In this document: positions 19,248 to 28,402 of the stretch, piece after piece
Numbering within the stretch: position 1 is the first letter of the stretch
Layout of the letters: each line of letters opens with the position of its first letter
Assembly: GCF_003259375.1 (NCBI RefSeq)
Contig: NZ_QLLN01000004.1
Coordinates: 248,001 to 312,000, forward strand
Length of the DNA stretch: 64,000 bases
Source: Arenibacter echinorum
GTDB lineage: Bacteria > Bacteroidota > Bacteroidia > Flavobacteriales > Flavobacteriaceae
Direction of reading: 5' to 3'
Program-made: the position numbers and the translations under genes
Notes under the pieces: model-generated
Told to the model about the DNA's origin: nothing
Seen by the model: only the letters and a program-made list of their open reading frames with translations
Database searches by the model: none

Positions 19248-20396
19248 TTAGTTGATAATTATTTGTCTGTTGTTGATTTTGTATTCCATTTCGTAGGTGA
19301 CGTTGAAGGTTTTAAACACTTGATCGATGCTTTCAACATCAAAACTTGCCGTAAACATTTCTTCATCAAGTTCCGGATTATTGTTCACGATATCCACATT
19401 ATAATGCCGCTCCAATTTCTTTACTATGTTCTTAAAGGGCACATGCCTTAAAATGATTTTCCCATTCAACCAATCGGTATGCATAGCTATATCCGCTTCT
19501 TCTACTAAAATTTGTTTATTGTATTTGTTCCATTCCGCTTTAAATCCAGGTTCCAGTAAAGAAACATTGGAAGAATCAAAAGTGTCCTGTTTATTGTAAA
19601 CAGCAACCGACCCTTCTAAAAGCGTTGTATTGACAAATTGATCTTCCGGATAGGAGGATAAATTAAATTTTGTCCCCAGTACGCGCACATTAAGCTCATT
19701 AGTATTAACTATAAATGGATTTTCCGTGTCCTTAGCTACACTAAAAAAAGCCTCCCCATCCAAAAAAACCTGCCTGTTTTTTGTTTTTAAGAATTGCACT
19801 GGATATTTGAGGGATGTTCCAGAATTAAGAGTTACCTGTGTTCCATCCGAAAGCATTAAATCAAATCTCTTACCATAGGGAACCGTGAGCGTATTGTAGA
19901 TCAATTCCTCTTTTGAAGTCCCATTGTTTTTATAGACTAATTGCGACCCTTGTTGTGCCCCCAGTACATTGCCTTCAGAATCTACAACCTTAGCCTCTCC
20001 ATCTTCGGAAATCACCTCAATATTTCCATTTTCCAATTGCAGAATTATGGCATCCTCTGGAATAATTGGTGCAGTACGGGAATCAACAATAGCATCCCTA
20101 AATATAAAACCTAGCCCTACAAGAATTGCCAAAACAGCAGCGGATTTCAAAATTGTAATTGGAATGCGACGTCTATTTCTGGAGGTAGGGTTATTGGTAT
20201 TGAGCAAACCTTGGAAGGAAGCATCTAAATCTACATCCGTTTCATCCAAGGTAGATGCCACATATTTGGCCTTGGTTTCAAAGAATTTTTTGGCATTTTG
20301 ATTCGAAGAAACAATCCAATCCTGAACTTCCTTTTCCTCCTTTGAAGTTGCAGTACCCCTTAAGTATTTATATATTCTTTGATCTAGCATCGTCAT
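19248..20396 (-). CDS. FecR-like anti-sigma factor
   Basis: A 382-residue inner-membrane regulator. A cytoplasmic N-terminal part binds the ECF sigma factor, one membrane segment lies at about 80-99, a periplasmic FecR domain at about 165-270 (ELIYNTLTVPYGKRFDLML, DGTQVTLNSGTSLKYP), and a DUF4974-type C-terminal domain at about 310-382 contacts the STN domain of the receptor. It lies 57 bp after the sigma gene and 180 bp before the STN-type SusC gene, the standard order for surface-signalling operons in Bacteroidetes. A second ATG two codons in is an equally good start. It has a close architectural double at 58038-59171. Confidence 0.93.
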   Translation of the reverse strand: MTMLDQRIYKYLRGTATSKEEKEVQDWIVSSNQNAKKFFETKAKYVASTLDETDVDLDASFQGLLNTNNPTSRNRRRIPITILKSAAVLAILVGLGFIFRDAIVDSRTAPIIPEDAIILQLENGNIEVISEDGEAKVVDSEGNVLGAQQGSQLVYKNNGTSKEELIYNTLTVPYGKRFDLMLSDGTQVTLNSGTSLKYPVQFLKTKNRQVFLDGEAFFSVAKDTENPFIVNTNELNVRVLGTKFNLSSYPEDQFVNTTLLEGSVAVYNKQDTFDSSNVSLLEPGFKAEWNKYNKQILVEEADIAMHTDWLNGKIILRHVPFKNIVKKLERHYNVDIVNNNPELDEEMFTASFDVESIDQVFKTFNVTYEMEYKINNRQIIIN

Positions 20397-20453
20397 GTGT
20401 TACATTATATAGACGATTCAAAAAAGATTTACACCTAGTACAGGATGGTAATT

Positions 20454-21038
20454 TTATTGGGAAATTGATATAAATTCCCTTAAATGAAACCTCATATGCC
20501 TCAGGGCAGTGGTAATATGGTTATCTACCGTTTTGTGTGAAATGCCCAACTGTGCAGCTATTTCACCATGCTTCAAGCCCTCTAATCGGCTTTTTTTGAA
20601 AATATTTTTACATTTTTCAGGTAATAATTCTATACTCTGAATAATTTTGCCTTCCAATTCGTTTTCAAGCAACAACGAGGCCGCTTCATCATGAATAAAT
20701 TTATATTGAATTTCAGATTTTATGCGATAACTATTATCTATGTAGTTCCTTTTAACCTTTTCGTGCTTCAATTGGTCCAAGCACAAATTCTTGGTCATGG
20801 TATATAAATAATTATTGATATTGGACACATCGCCCAAAGATTCTTTATTTTCCCATATTTTAAGAAATACGTTCTGTACTATACTTTCTGCCTCCTGTTG
20901 GTAAACTAGGTATCCTTTTGCAATTTGTAAGAGTTTCGTATAATAGAGTCTGAACAAGGTCTCAAATGCACACTTCTCTCCCTTTTCCAAAAGGGAAAGA
21001 AAAAGCTCGTTGTTGATATTAGGCTGACCTTTTTTCAA
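20454..21038 (-). CDS. ECF-type RNA polymerase sigma factor
   Basis: A 194-residue sigma-70 family protein of the ECF group, with region 2 at about 20-90 (AFETLFRLYYTKLLQIAKGYL, ENKESLGDVSNINNYLY) and region 4 at about 130-185. Region 4 has the helix-turn-helix HGEIAAQLGISHKTVDNHI. It should recruit RNA polymerase to promoters of the SusCD operon when released from the FecR partner downstream. The start is unusual: the frame opens at a TTG (21038) with a stop 9 codons upstream and no better ATG, so initiation may be weak. It is first in the operon and preceded by about 290 bp of non-coding DNA. Confidence 0.92.
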   Translation of the reverse strand: MKKGQPNINNELFLSLLEKGEKCAFETLFRLYYTKLLQIAKGYLVYQQEAESIVQNVFLKIWENKESLGDVSNINNYLYTMTKNLCLDQLKHEKVKRNYIDNSYRIKSEIQYKFIHDEAASLLLENELEGKIIQSIELLPEKCKNIFKKSRLEGLKHGEIAAQLGISHKTVDNHITTALRHMRFHLREFISISQ

Positions 21039-21326
21039 CTTATAAATGGGTTTAAATATCCGGCTCTATGAATTTACCAACCTAGAAAACAACTTCTTCC
21101 CATTAATATGGCCTACTGATCCATCTAAATTTTCCCCTTCATCATCCCGATCAATATAAATTTACATGTAATGCCATCTAATTCGTTTCCTTTCTCCAGC
21201 AGCATCCCAAACATTGATAAATACAAATTCCCCACAATTTAACAAAAAATTATATTTTAACCAAGAATCAAATTTCTTTACTCTACCTATAAAAATTGAT
21301 TTTAGATTTTCGTAGTTTTCCGGATG

Positions 21327-22337
21327 CTAATTGCCTATTTCCGTAATTTTTACAGGTCTTTTTTCCCGTAATGATTTTATGGCAGCTAGGCCAATTTGCA
21401 GCGACCGCAGTCCATCGGTGCCGTCTACCTCCATGGCATTACCATTTTTTAGACTTGTTACGTAGCTGGCCATTTCGGATTTATACGCCTCGGCATACCT
21501 TTCCAAGAAGAAGTGCAGCGGTAGTGAACTTTGTATTCCCTTGTTGGTATATAGTCGATGTGAATCTTCATAATTATTGTCGGCCTGTGCCATTCCTTTG
21601 GATCCGAACACCTCTATTCTTTGGTCATAGCCATAAGCGGCTTCCCTACTATTGTCTATTACGGCCATGGTACCGTCCGTATAGGTCAGGGTAACCACAG
21701 CAGTATCTATATCCCCGGCCTCGCCAATAGCAGGATCTACAAGGACTGCCCCTTTGGCGTAAACTTCCTCCACTTCCTTGCCCACTACAAATCTGGCCAT
21801 ATCAAAATCATGTATGGTCATATCCAAAAACAGACCTCCGGATTGTTTAATATAGCTTACCGGTGGTGCTCCTGGATCCCGACTGGTAATTTTCACCAAG
21901 TGGGGCTGCCCTACGGCACCCTGCTTTACCAAATCATGAACCTTTCTAAATTCCTTGTCGAACCGGCGATTGAAACCCAACATCAATTTAACATTGGCTT
22001 CTTTGACCACTTTTAAAACCTCAACAACCCGCTGCATGCATAGATCCAAAGGTTTCTCGCAAAAAATATGAACACCGGCTTTGGCCGCCATTTCAACATA
22101 ATCGGCATGGGTATCGGTTGGTGAACAGATCACCACAGAATCGAATGGGGCAATATTCAACAACTCCTCAAAGGTGTCGGTGATATGGGGTATCTTCTTT
22201 TCCTGCGCATATTTCCTACATTCTTCCATGGGATCCATTACGGCTACCACTTCCACATTGTCCATCTGAAGTAGGTTTTCCAAATGGATCTTCCCTATCC
22301 TTCCCAATCCTGCTACGGCGAATTTAACTTTAGTCAT
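21327..22337 (-). CDS. iolG: Inositol 2-dehydrogenase
   Basis: A 336-residue Gfo/Idh/MocA-family oxidoreductase. The N-terminal Rossmann fold has GLGRIGKIHLEN at residues 10-21. The EKPLD motif with Lys95 is at 94-98, and GGLFLDMTIHDFD near 167-179 supplies the catalytic Asp and His. It oxidises myo-inositol to scyllo-inosose with NAD, the first step of inositol catabolism. It is the last gene of the operon that also encodes every later step, 43 bp after the IolE-like gene, so the inositol assignment is well supported by context. The operon promoter lies about 9 kb upstream. Confidence 0.9.
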   Translation of the reverse strand: MTKVKFAVAGLGRIGKIHLENLLQMDNVEVVAVMDPMEECRKYAQEKKIPHITDTFEELLNIAPFDSVVICSPTDTHADYVEMAAKAGVHIFCEKPLDLCMQRVVEVLKVVKEANVKLMLGFNRRFDKEFRKVHDLVKQGAVGQPHLVKITSRDPGAPPVSYIKQSGGLFLDMTIHDFDMARFVVGKEVEEVYAKGAVLVDPAIGEAGDIDTAVVTLTYTDGTMAVIDNSREAAYGYDQRIEVFGSKGMAQADNNYEDSHRLYTNKGIQSSLPLHFFLERYAEAYKSEMASYVTSLKNGNAMEVDGTDGLRSLQIGLAAIKSLREKRPVKITEIGN

Positions 22338-22380
22338 AGATGTGTATTTCTTTATAATTTTTTCATGAATATTGAATTGT

Positions 22381-23283
22381 CTATAACCCTAGGGATTTTA
22401 TATAGTCCCTATTGGCCTGTGCGCATATTTTGGGGTTTCCCATGCCTGGTAAAATATCCTGCTCCACCACGATCCAATCATTGTATCTCATTTCTTCCAA
22501 TATTTTTACAATGGACTGAAAATCTACCGCACCTTTCCCTAGTTCACAGAATACACCCCTTTTAATGGCATCAAAATAATCCCCGTTCACCGCACGGGAG
22601 TCCTTGGCCGCTTCTGGACTATAATCCTTAAAATGGACATGCCATATTCTTTTACTAAACTTTTTAAGGGCCTTTACTGGATCACCTCCTCCAAAGGCAT
22701 AATGCCCCATATCAAGACACAGACCCAATAAATTTGGATCGGTCAAGGCCATAAGCTTATCTATTTCTTCAGGGGTTTCTACATATCCAGCACAATGGTG
22801 GTGAAATACCGTCCTAATACCATATGCATCCTTCACGGCTTTCGCTATCTTTTCTGCACCAGCGGCATATACTTTCCACTGTTCTTCCGTGAGTCCCATG
22901 GCCCTAGTAATTCTCCCCGCATTTTTGGTACGTTCCGGAACGGAACCATTATCATCTGCCAATACAATAAACGAATTCTTGTAGCCGGCATTGAACATAA
23001 GCTCCGCTACTTTTAAGGCGGAGACCATCCCAGCATCGTGGTTGGACTCCTTGACCAAGGCTACAGGAACAAAAGCGCCCAATAGATCCAAATGTCTTTT
23101 ATCCAATTCCACTTTTAGCAGGCTGGGGGTGGTGGGCATGTATCCCCAATCACCCAATTCCGTACCTATATATCCCGTTTCTTTAATTTCATCCAACACC
23201 TGTTCAAAACCTATCTCTTCGGATTTTTCTTCCAGATCAAATTCCAAGGCGCCCCAAGAACAAGGAGCATTAGCAATTTTCAT
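22381..23283 (-). CDS. iolE: TIM-barrel inosose dehydratase-like protein
   Basis: A 300-residue sugar phosphate isomerase/epimerase-like TIM barrel. The N-terminus IANAPCSWGALEF is typical of the IolE/IolH relatives found in inositol clusters. Candidate metal ligands lie in TVFHHHCAGYVET, CLDMGHYAFGG, WHVHFKDY and VVEQDI. Inosose dehydratase converts scyllo-inosose to the dione that IolD opens. Every other step is accounted for in this operon, so I assign dehydratase by elimination. An IolI/IolH-type isomerase cannot be excluded from sequence alone. Two adjacent ATG codons (23286 and 23283) precede the frame and I take the second. It follows iolA by about 15 bp. Confidence 0.75.
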   Translation of the reverse strand: MKIANAPCSWGALEFDLEEKSEEIGFEQVLDEIKETGYIGTELGDWGYMPTTPSLLKVELDKRHLDLLGAFVPVALVKESNHDAGMVSALKVAELMFNAGYKNSFIVLADDNGSVPERTKNAGRITRAMGLTEEQWKVYAAGAEKIAKAVKDAYGIRTVFHHHCAGYVETPEEIDKLMALTDPNLLGLCLDMGHYAFGGGDPVKALKKFSKRIWHVHFKDYSPEAAKDSRAVNGDYFDAIKRGVFCELGKGAVDFQSIVKILEEMRYNDWIVVEQDILPGMGNPKICAQANRDYIKSLGL

Positions 23284-23298
23284 CATTCCCTTTTCCTA

Positions 23299-24774
23299 TT
23301 AAAATTTTCTTGACCAAATGTTCGGCCATCTTTCTATTATTACCTTGGTCTGTGTAAAGAATTCTATGGCATGCTTACCCTGACCGTGCAAATCCCCAAA
23401 AAAACTATCCTTCCAACCACTAAATGGAAATTGGGCCATAGGTGCCGCCACACCTATATTTATACCAATATTTCCAGCATCGGCCTCATTTCTAAACCTT
23501 CTGGCATTGGCACCGCTACCGGTAAATAAACAAGCCATATTTCCATAGTTCCCACTATTAACAAATTTTAGGGCATCATCTATATTTTTCATGGAAATCA
23601 GACTCATTACGGGTCCAAAAATTTCTGTTCTAATAAGTTCCTTATCCAAGGCTACGTTCTCTAAAATAGTAGGGTTTAGGAAGTTTCCCTTCTCATATCC
23701 GGCAATGGAAGCATTTCGGCCATCCAAAAGCACTTTTGCACCTTCATCTATTCCTTTTTGGATCAATCCTGTTATTCTAGCCTTACTCGCTGCAGTAATC
23801 ACCGGTCCCATATTTATTTCCCTATCCAAGCCGTAACCAGTAGTTCGGGATTTAACGGTTTCATAAAGGGCATCCTTTATTTGTCTTTTTTGGTCATCCA
23901 CAGTGATGATTGTAGACGCCGCCAAACATCTTTGTCCTGCACAACCATAAACGGAATCCGCTATGATTTTGGTGGACATTTCAATATCCGCATCGGGTAA
24001 AATAACCACTGGGTTTTTTGCGCCTCCTTGCGCCTGTACCCTCTTGCCATTGGCTGTGCCTTTAGAATAAATATATCTAGCCACAGGGGTACTGCCCACA
24101 AAACTTACCGCCTTTATGCTAGGGTGTTCCAAAATAGCATCTACGGAATCCTTACCTCCGTGCACGAGGCTCACAAGTCCCTTTGGAATATCCAATTGAT
24201 CAAGAAACTCAAAAATCTTCATCATGGTCATAGGTACCTTCTCGGATGGCTTCACCACAAAGGCATTACCAGTAGCAATGGCATAGGGCAAGAACCAAAA
24301 AACGATCATACTTGGAAAGTTGAAAGGCGTTATGCAAGCTGCTACACCTAAAGGTTGCCTAATCATCATCTCGTCTACTCCCGTAGCAATATCTTCAATA
24401 ACATCTCCCGCCATTAACATGGGTGTCCCACACGCAACTTCAATATTCTCGATTGCCCGTTGTATTTCCCCAACAGATTCCCCATAGGTTTTACCAGACT
24501 CCTTAGTAATAATCTCTGCAAGGACTTCGGTGTTTTCTTCCATCAGGGTCTTTAAGCGATATAGTACTTGAACCCGTTTTAGCACCGGAACCTTACTCCA
24601 CTCCAGATATGCCTTGGATGCAGAAGCTACCGCTAAATCAACATCCTTTTGGGTGCCTTTGCCAAAAGGCACTTTTGCCAGAACTTCTTGGGTAGCCGGG
24701 TTTACAATGTCTATTGTTTCTTTAGATGTGCTTGGGATCCAAACACCGTCGATATAATTTTTTAGTATTTCCAT
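23299..24774 (-). CDS. iolA: CoA-acylating (methyl)malonate-semialdehyde dehydrogenase
   Basis: A 491-residue ALDH-fold enzyme. The nucleophile is Cys283 in YGCAGQRCLAAS. The usual general-base ELGGK block is replaced by QAQGGAKNPVVILPDAD, a hallmark of CoA-dependent semialdehyde dehydrogenases (MmsA/IolA) that do not need that Glu. It converts malonate semialdehyde from inositol, or methylmalonate semialdehyde from valine, to acetyl- or propionyl-CoA with NAD. Its place between the symporter and IolE-like genes makes the inositol role the natural one. The same enzyme could also serve valine breakdown. Confidence 0.92.
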   Translation of the reverse strand: MEILKNYIDGVWIPSTSKETIDIVNPATQEVLAKVPFGKGTQKDVDLAVASASKAYLEWSKVPVLKRVQVLYRLKTLMEENTEVLAEIITKESGKTYGESVGEIQRAIENIEVACGTPMLMAGDVIEDIATGVDEMMIRQPLGVAACITPFNFPSMIVFWFLPYAIATGNAFVVKPSEKVPMTMMKIFEFLDQLDIPKGLVSLVHGGKDSVDAILEHPSIKAVSFVGSTPVARYIYSKGTANGKRVQAQGGAKNPVVILPDADIEMSTKIIADSVYGCAGQRCLAASTIITVDDQKRQIKDALYETVKSRTTGYGLDREINMGPVITAASKARITGLIQKGIDEGAKVLLDGRNASIAGYEKGNFLNPTILENVALDKELIRTEIFGPVMSLISMKNIDDALKFVNSGNYGNMACLFTGSGANARRFRNEADAGNIGINIGVAAPMAQFPFSGWKDSFFGDLHGQGKHAIEFFTQTKVIIERWPNIWSRKF

Positions 24775-24809
24775 TTTTTAATTATTTAATATTGTTGATC
24801 ATAGTAGTG

Positions 24810-26408
24810 CTACTGGTTGTTCCAGAGCAAAACATAAATTAATACAGTAACAGCGCATAACCCAATGGACATGGGTATGGTATATTTCCAAGTAGTCAGA
24901 TTTACCGCTCCTACATCGGTAATTTCGTAGTTGTTCTTATTGGGATAGAAATGGGACACCGAATACATTATGGCTACATTCAGCAAGAATTCTATTCCCC
25001 ATAAATGCACAAAATGAATGCCATGACTAGTATAGCCCCAAGTCATAAAAATATAAAAACTAAGTCCGAACATCAGGGCCACTTTAGCCCCCATTGCCGA
25101 GACTTTTTTCATAAAGAACCCTGCCAATAAAATGGACGCGATGGGAATGAAAAATATCCCGTTAAGCTCCTGTAGTAACTGATACAAGCCATCAGAAGCA
25201 TTGGCTACCATTGGGGCTGCAAATATGGCTACAACGGCTAAAATTGCGGAGGTCACCTTTCCAATCTTCACCAATTTGGTATCGCTGACATTTTTCGCAA
25301 TATGTTTCTTATAAATATCTATGCTGAACAAGGTAGCCACAGAATTCAATACCGAATTAAAGGTACTCAAAACGGCCCCCATAATGACCGCAGCAAAAAA
25401 GCCTATCAACCAAACAGGTAAAACCTTCTTGACCAATTGTGGGTAAACGGTGTCCTGTTGGTCAAAATAAGTGTCCTGAAAATAATAATAGCAAATAACG
25501 CCAGGCAGCACAATTATCAAGGGAATCAATATCTTAAAAAGCCCGGTTATTAAAAGTCCTTTTTGGGCTTCCTTCAAATTTTTTGCTCCCAAGGCCCTTT
25601 GGATTATGGTCTGGTTCATTCCCCAGAAATAGAGCTGATTAATGATCAAGCCCGTAAACAAAACTTCGAAAGGCAATACAGAGTCCCTTGCCCCTACCAC
25701 ATTAAATTTCTCGGGGGCATAATCATATACCTTTACCAATCCATCCCAGATGTTGTTATCTCCTATGGCCAACAGCGCCAATACTGGTATTAACAAACCA
25801 CCGATCAAAAGTCCAAAGCCATTTATGGTATCGGAATAAGCTACAGCCTTTAAGCCACCAAAGATGGCATATATAGAGCCTATGACCCCTATAATGACTA
25901 CCGTAATCCACAGCCCTTCGGATTTACTGACCCCAAGAGCCTCCGAAACACCAAACAGACTTTCAATACCTATTGCCCCGGAATACAAAACGATTGGCAA
26001 TAAGGTAACTACAAATGAAAAGATGAGAATAGCAGCAACCATGGTCCTTGTCAATCCATCAAATCTATTTTCCAAAAACTGGGGTATGGTGGTCAATCCC
26101 ATTTTTAAATACTTGGGAACAAAGAAAATGGCCGCAATCACCAGCGCAATCGAGGAAGTAACTTCCCAGGCTATAACAATAAAACCATTGACATAGGAAT
26201 TACCGTTCATCCCTATAAGGTGCTCAGAGGAAATATTGGTCAATAACATGGAACCCGCAATAACGGTTCCAGTTAAACTTCTACCTCCCAAGAAATAACC
26301 GTCGGACGATGTTAAGTTTGTTTTTCTAAGACTGTACCAAGTAAAAAAAGCAACTCCTCCGGTAAAAACCAGGAATGAAGCTAAAATAATGATTAGTTCG
26401 GAATTCAT
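24810..26408 (-). CDS. Sodium:solute symporter, probable myo-inositol transporter
   Basis: A 532-residue SSS-family (SLC5-like) inner-membrane symporter with about 13-14 hydrophobic segments. N-terminal landmarks are SSDGYFLGGRSLTGTVIAG and LLTNISSEHLIGMNG. Later come IFGGLKAVAYSD and the GAVLSTFNSVLNSVATLFS helix typical of the family. Members carry sugars, inositol or other solutes with Na+, which suits a marine host. It sits inside the inositol operon, between iolD (20 bp upstream) and iolA (35 bp downstream). Uptake of myo-inositol is therefore the obvious role, though substrate is inferred from position. Confidence 0.9.
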   Translation of the reverse strand: MNSELIIILASFLVFTGGVAFFTWYSLRKTNLTSSDGYFLGGRSLTGTVIAGSMLLTNISSEHLIGMNGNSYVNGFIVIAWEVTSSIALVIAAIFFVPKYLKMGLTTIPQFLENRFDGLTRTMVAAILIFSFVVTLLPIVLYSGAIGIESLFGVSEALGVSKSEGLWITVVIIGVIGSIYAIFGGLKAVAYSDTINGFGLLIGGLLIPVLALLAIGDNNIWDGLVKVYDYAPEKFNVVGARDSVLPFEVLFTGLIINQLYFWGMNQTIIQRALGAKNLKEAQKGLLITGLFKILIPLIIVLPGVICYYYFQDTYFDQQDTVYPQLVKKVLPVWLIGFFAAVIMGAVLSTFNSVLNSVATLFSIDIYKKHIAKNVSDTKLVKIGKVTSAILAVVAIFAAPMVANASDGLYQLLQELNGIFFIPIASILLAGFFMKKVSAMGAKVALMFGLSFYIFMTWGYTSHGIHFVHLWGIEFLLNVAIMYSVSHFYPNKNNYEITDVGAVNLTTWKYTIPMSIGLCAVTVLIYVLLWNNQ

Positions 26409-26427
26409 AAGGTTGGTTGGTTATGGT

Positions 26428-28287
26428 CTATAAATAATATTTCTGGGTCTTCTTGTTTTCAATAGAGGTCTTCAAAGAACTCTTCACGCTATCTTTCTCG
26501 GATACTTCGGCTACGGCCACATCCCACCAGGCAAATCCTGGGACAGCCTTTTTACGGTCTACCTCAATATAGATTACGGTAGTCTTGTCTATGGTTTTGG
26601 CTTTTTCAAGTGCCGCATTCAATTCCTTTACATTGGCAGCTTTAATTACATGGGCTCCCATACTCGCGGCATTGGCTGCATAATCTATGGGCAACTTTCC
26701 TCCGTCCAATTGGTCTGTCTCATCATTTCTATAACGGTAGTATGTGCCAAAGCCTTCGCTTCCAAGAGAACTGGACAAGCTACCAATACTGGAATAACCA
26801 TCATTATTCAATAAAATAATGGTCATTTTTTGTTTTTCTTGGATCGATGTTACAATCTCCTGGGACATCATTAGGTAACTTCCATCGCCCACCATTACAT
26901 ATATTTCACTTTCAGGGCGTGCCATTTTGGCCCCCAATCCACCAGCAATCTCATAACCCATACAGGAATAACCATATTCCAAATGGAAGCCTTTCGGGTT
27001 TCGGGTACGCCACAATTTATGAAGGTCTCCTGGCAGGCTACCGGCGGCACAAAGCACAATGTCATTAGGGTTGGAAAAGGAATTCACGGCGCCGATCACC
27101 TCTCCTTGAAATGCGGGTACCTCATTCTTTTCCGCATAGATATTCTCTACAAATTGGTCCCAGCTCTTATTAAGGTTTTCTACTTTTTTACGATAATTCA
27201 GATTTACTTCATAATTCGAAAGCTCCTTGTCCAAGGTTTCCAAAATGGCCTTGGCATCCCCTACCAAAGGAAGGGCACCGTGTTTAAAGGAATCGAATTC
27301 CGTAACATTTATATTGATAAAACGCACCTTGGGATCTTGAAACGCAGATTTGGAGATGGTAGTAAAATCACTATATCTGGTACCTACCCCTATTACTAGG
27401 TCGGCCTCCTTTGCCATCTCTATGGCTCCTGGTGTTCCTGTTACCCCTGCCGCGCCCAAGTTCTGTGGTTCATTATAATCCAAGGAGCCTTTTCCTGCAA
27501 AGGTTTCGGCCACGGGAATCCCCGTTCTATTGACCATTTTTTTTAATATTTCAGTTGCATCGCTATAAATAGCGCCGCCTCCTGCTATGATTATTGGCCT
27601 CTTACTTTCCTTGATTTGAGCTATTGCCCTGGATAAAAGTGTTTGGTCCGGCATAGTTCTGCCCACGTACCAAACCCGTTTCTGGAACATTTCCTCGGGA
27701 AAATCATAAGCTTCTGCCTGTACATCCTGCGGAATACAAAGAGTAACCGCTCCTGTTTCGGCCTGAGATGTCAATACACGCATTACTTCTGGCAGGGAGG
27801 TAATTAATTGTTCCGGCCTATTGATCCTGTCCCAATATTTGGAAACAGGCTTAAAGCAATCATTAACGGATATATCCTGGGTTACGTTAGATTCTAACTG
27901 CTGCAATACCGGGGCGACCTGTCTGGTAGCAAATATATCTCCAGGAATCAAAAGGACAGGAATCCTATTGATGGTGGCCGCTGCCGCTCCGGTGAGCATA
28001 TTGGTAGCCCCTGGCCCAATGGAGGACGTACAAACAAAGGTCTGCAACCTATTCTTTACTCTGGCAAAGGCCGCTGCCGTATGAACCATTCCCTGCTCGT
28101 TCCTAGCTACATAAAAGGGGAAGTCGAGATTTTGGTGTAATGCCTGTCCTATTCCCGCTACGTTTCCATGTCCCAATATCCCCAAACAACCGGCAAAAAA
28201 TTTGTTCTGCTTGCCATCGCGTTCTACATATTGATTCTTAAGGTATGCAATTGTGGCCTGGGCCACTGTAAGTCTTTTTGTTTTCAT
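26428..28287 (-). CDS. iolD: 3D-(3,5/4)-trihydroxycyclohexane-1,2-dione hydrolase
   Basis: A 619-residue thiamine-diphosphate enzyme of the acetolactate-synthase fold. It opens the cyclic dione from inosose to 5-deoxy-D-glucuronate. The N-terminal Pyr domain contains GCLGILGHGNVAGIGQAL and SIGPGATNM. The C-terminal PP domain carries the ThDP/Mg motif from GDGSYLMMS to LLNNDGYSS around residues 470-505. Length and the IolD-specific N-terminus fit this subfamily rather than acetolactate synthase. It lies between iolC, with a 115-bp spacer holding a palindromic repeat, and the symporter gene. Confidence 0.93.
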   Translation of the reverse strand: MKTKRLTVAQATIAYLKNQYVERDGKQNKFFAGCLGILGHGNVAGIGQALHQNLDFPFYVARNEQGMVHTAAAFARVKNRLQTFVCTSSIGPGATNMLTGAAAATINRIPVLLIPGDIFATRQVAPVLQQLESNVTQDISVNDCFKPVSKYWDRINRPEQLITSLPEVMRVLTSQAETGAVTLCIPQDVQAEAYDFPEEMFQKRVWYVGRTMPDQTLLSRAIAQIKESKRPIIIAGGGAIYSDATEILKKMVNRTGIPVAETFAGKGSLDYNEPQNLGAAGVTGTPGAIEMAKEADLVIGVGTRYSDFTTISKSAFQDPKVRFININVTEFDSFKHGALPLVGDAKAILETLDKELSNYEVNLNYRKKVENLNKSWDQFVENIYAEKNEVPAFQGEVIGAVNSFSNPNDIVLCAAGSLPGDLHKLWRTRNPKGFHLEYGYSCMGYEIAGGLGAKMARPESEIYVMVGDGSYLMMSQEIVTSIQEKQKMTIILLNNDGYSSIGSLSSSLGSEGFGTYYRYRNDETDQLDGGKLPIDYAANAASMGAHVIKAANVKELNAALEKAKTIDKTTVIYIEVDRKKAVPGFAWWDVAVAEVSEKDSVKSSLKTSIENKKTQKYYL

Positions 28288-28342
28288 CTGTTCTTCTTTG
28301 TTTGTTTTAATAGGTCAGATGGAATGCCCTGAGAACATATCG

Positions 28343-28360
28343 TCCCGATAGCTATCGGGA
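28343..28360. repeat. Perfect 18-bp palindrome between iolC and iolD
   Basis: TCCCGATAGCTATCGGGA is self-complementary over all 18 bases and lies in the 115-bp spacer of an otherwise tightly packed operon. Palindromes of this form look like the small dispersed intergenic repeats of flavobacterial genomes. Only one copy is seen here, so repeat status is inference. It could also trim or stabilise the operon mRNA. Confidence 0.6.
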
Positions 28361-28402
28361 GGCTTGATAAAGCCGTTAATGGGCATTTCATCGCTTTTAG
28401 AA

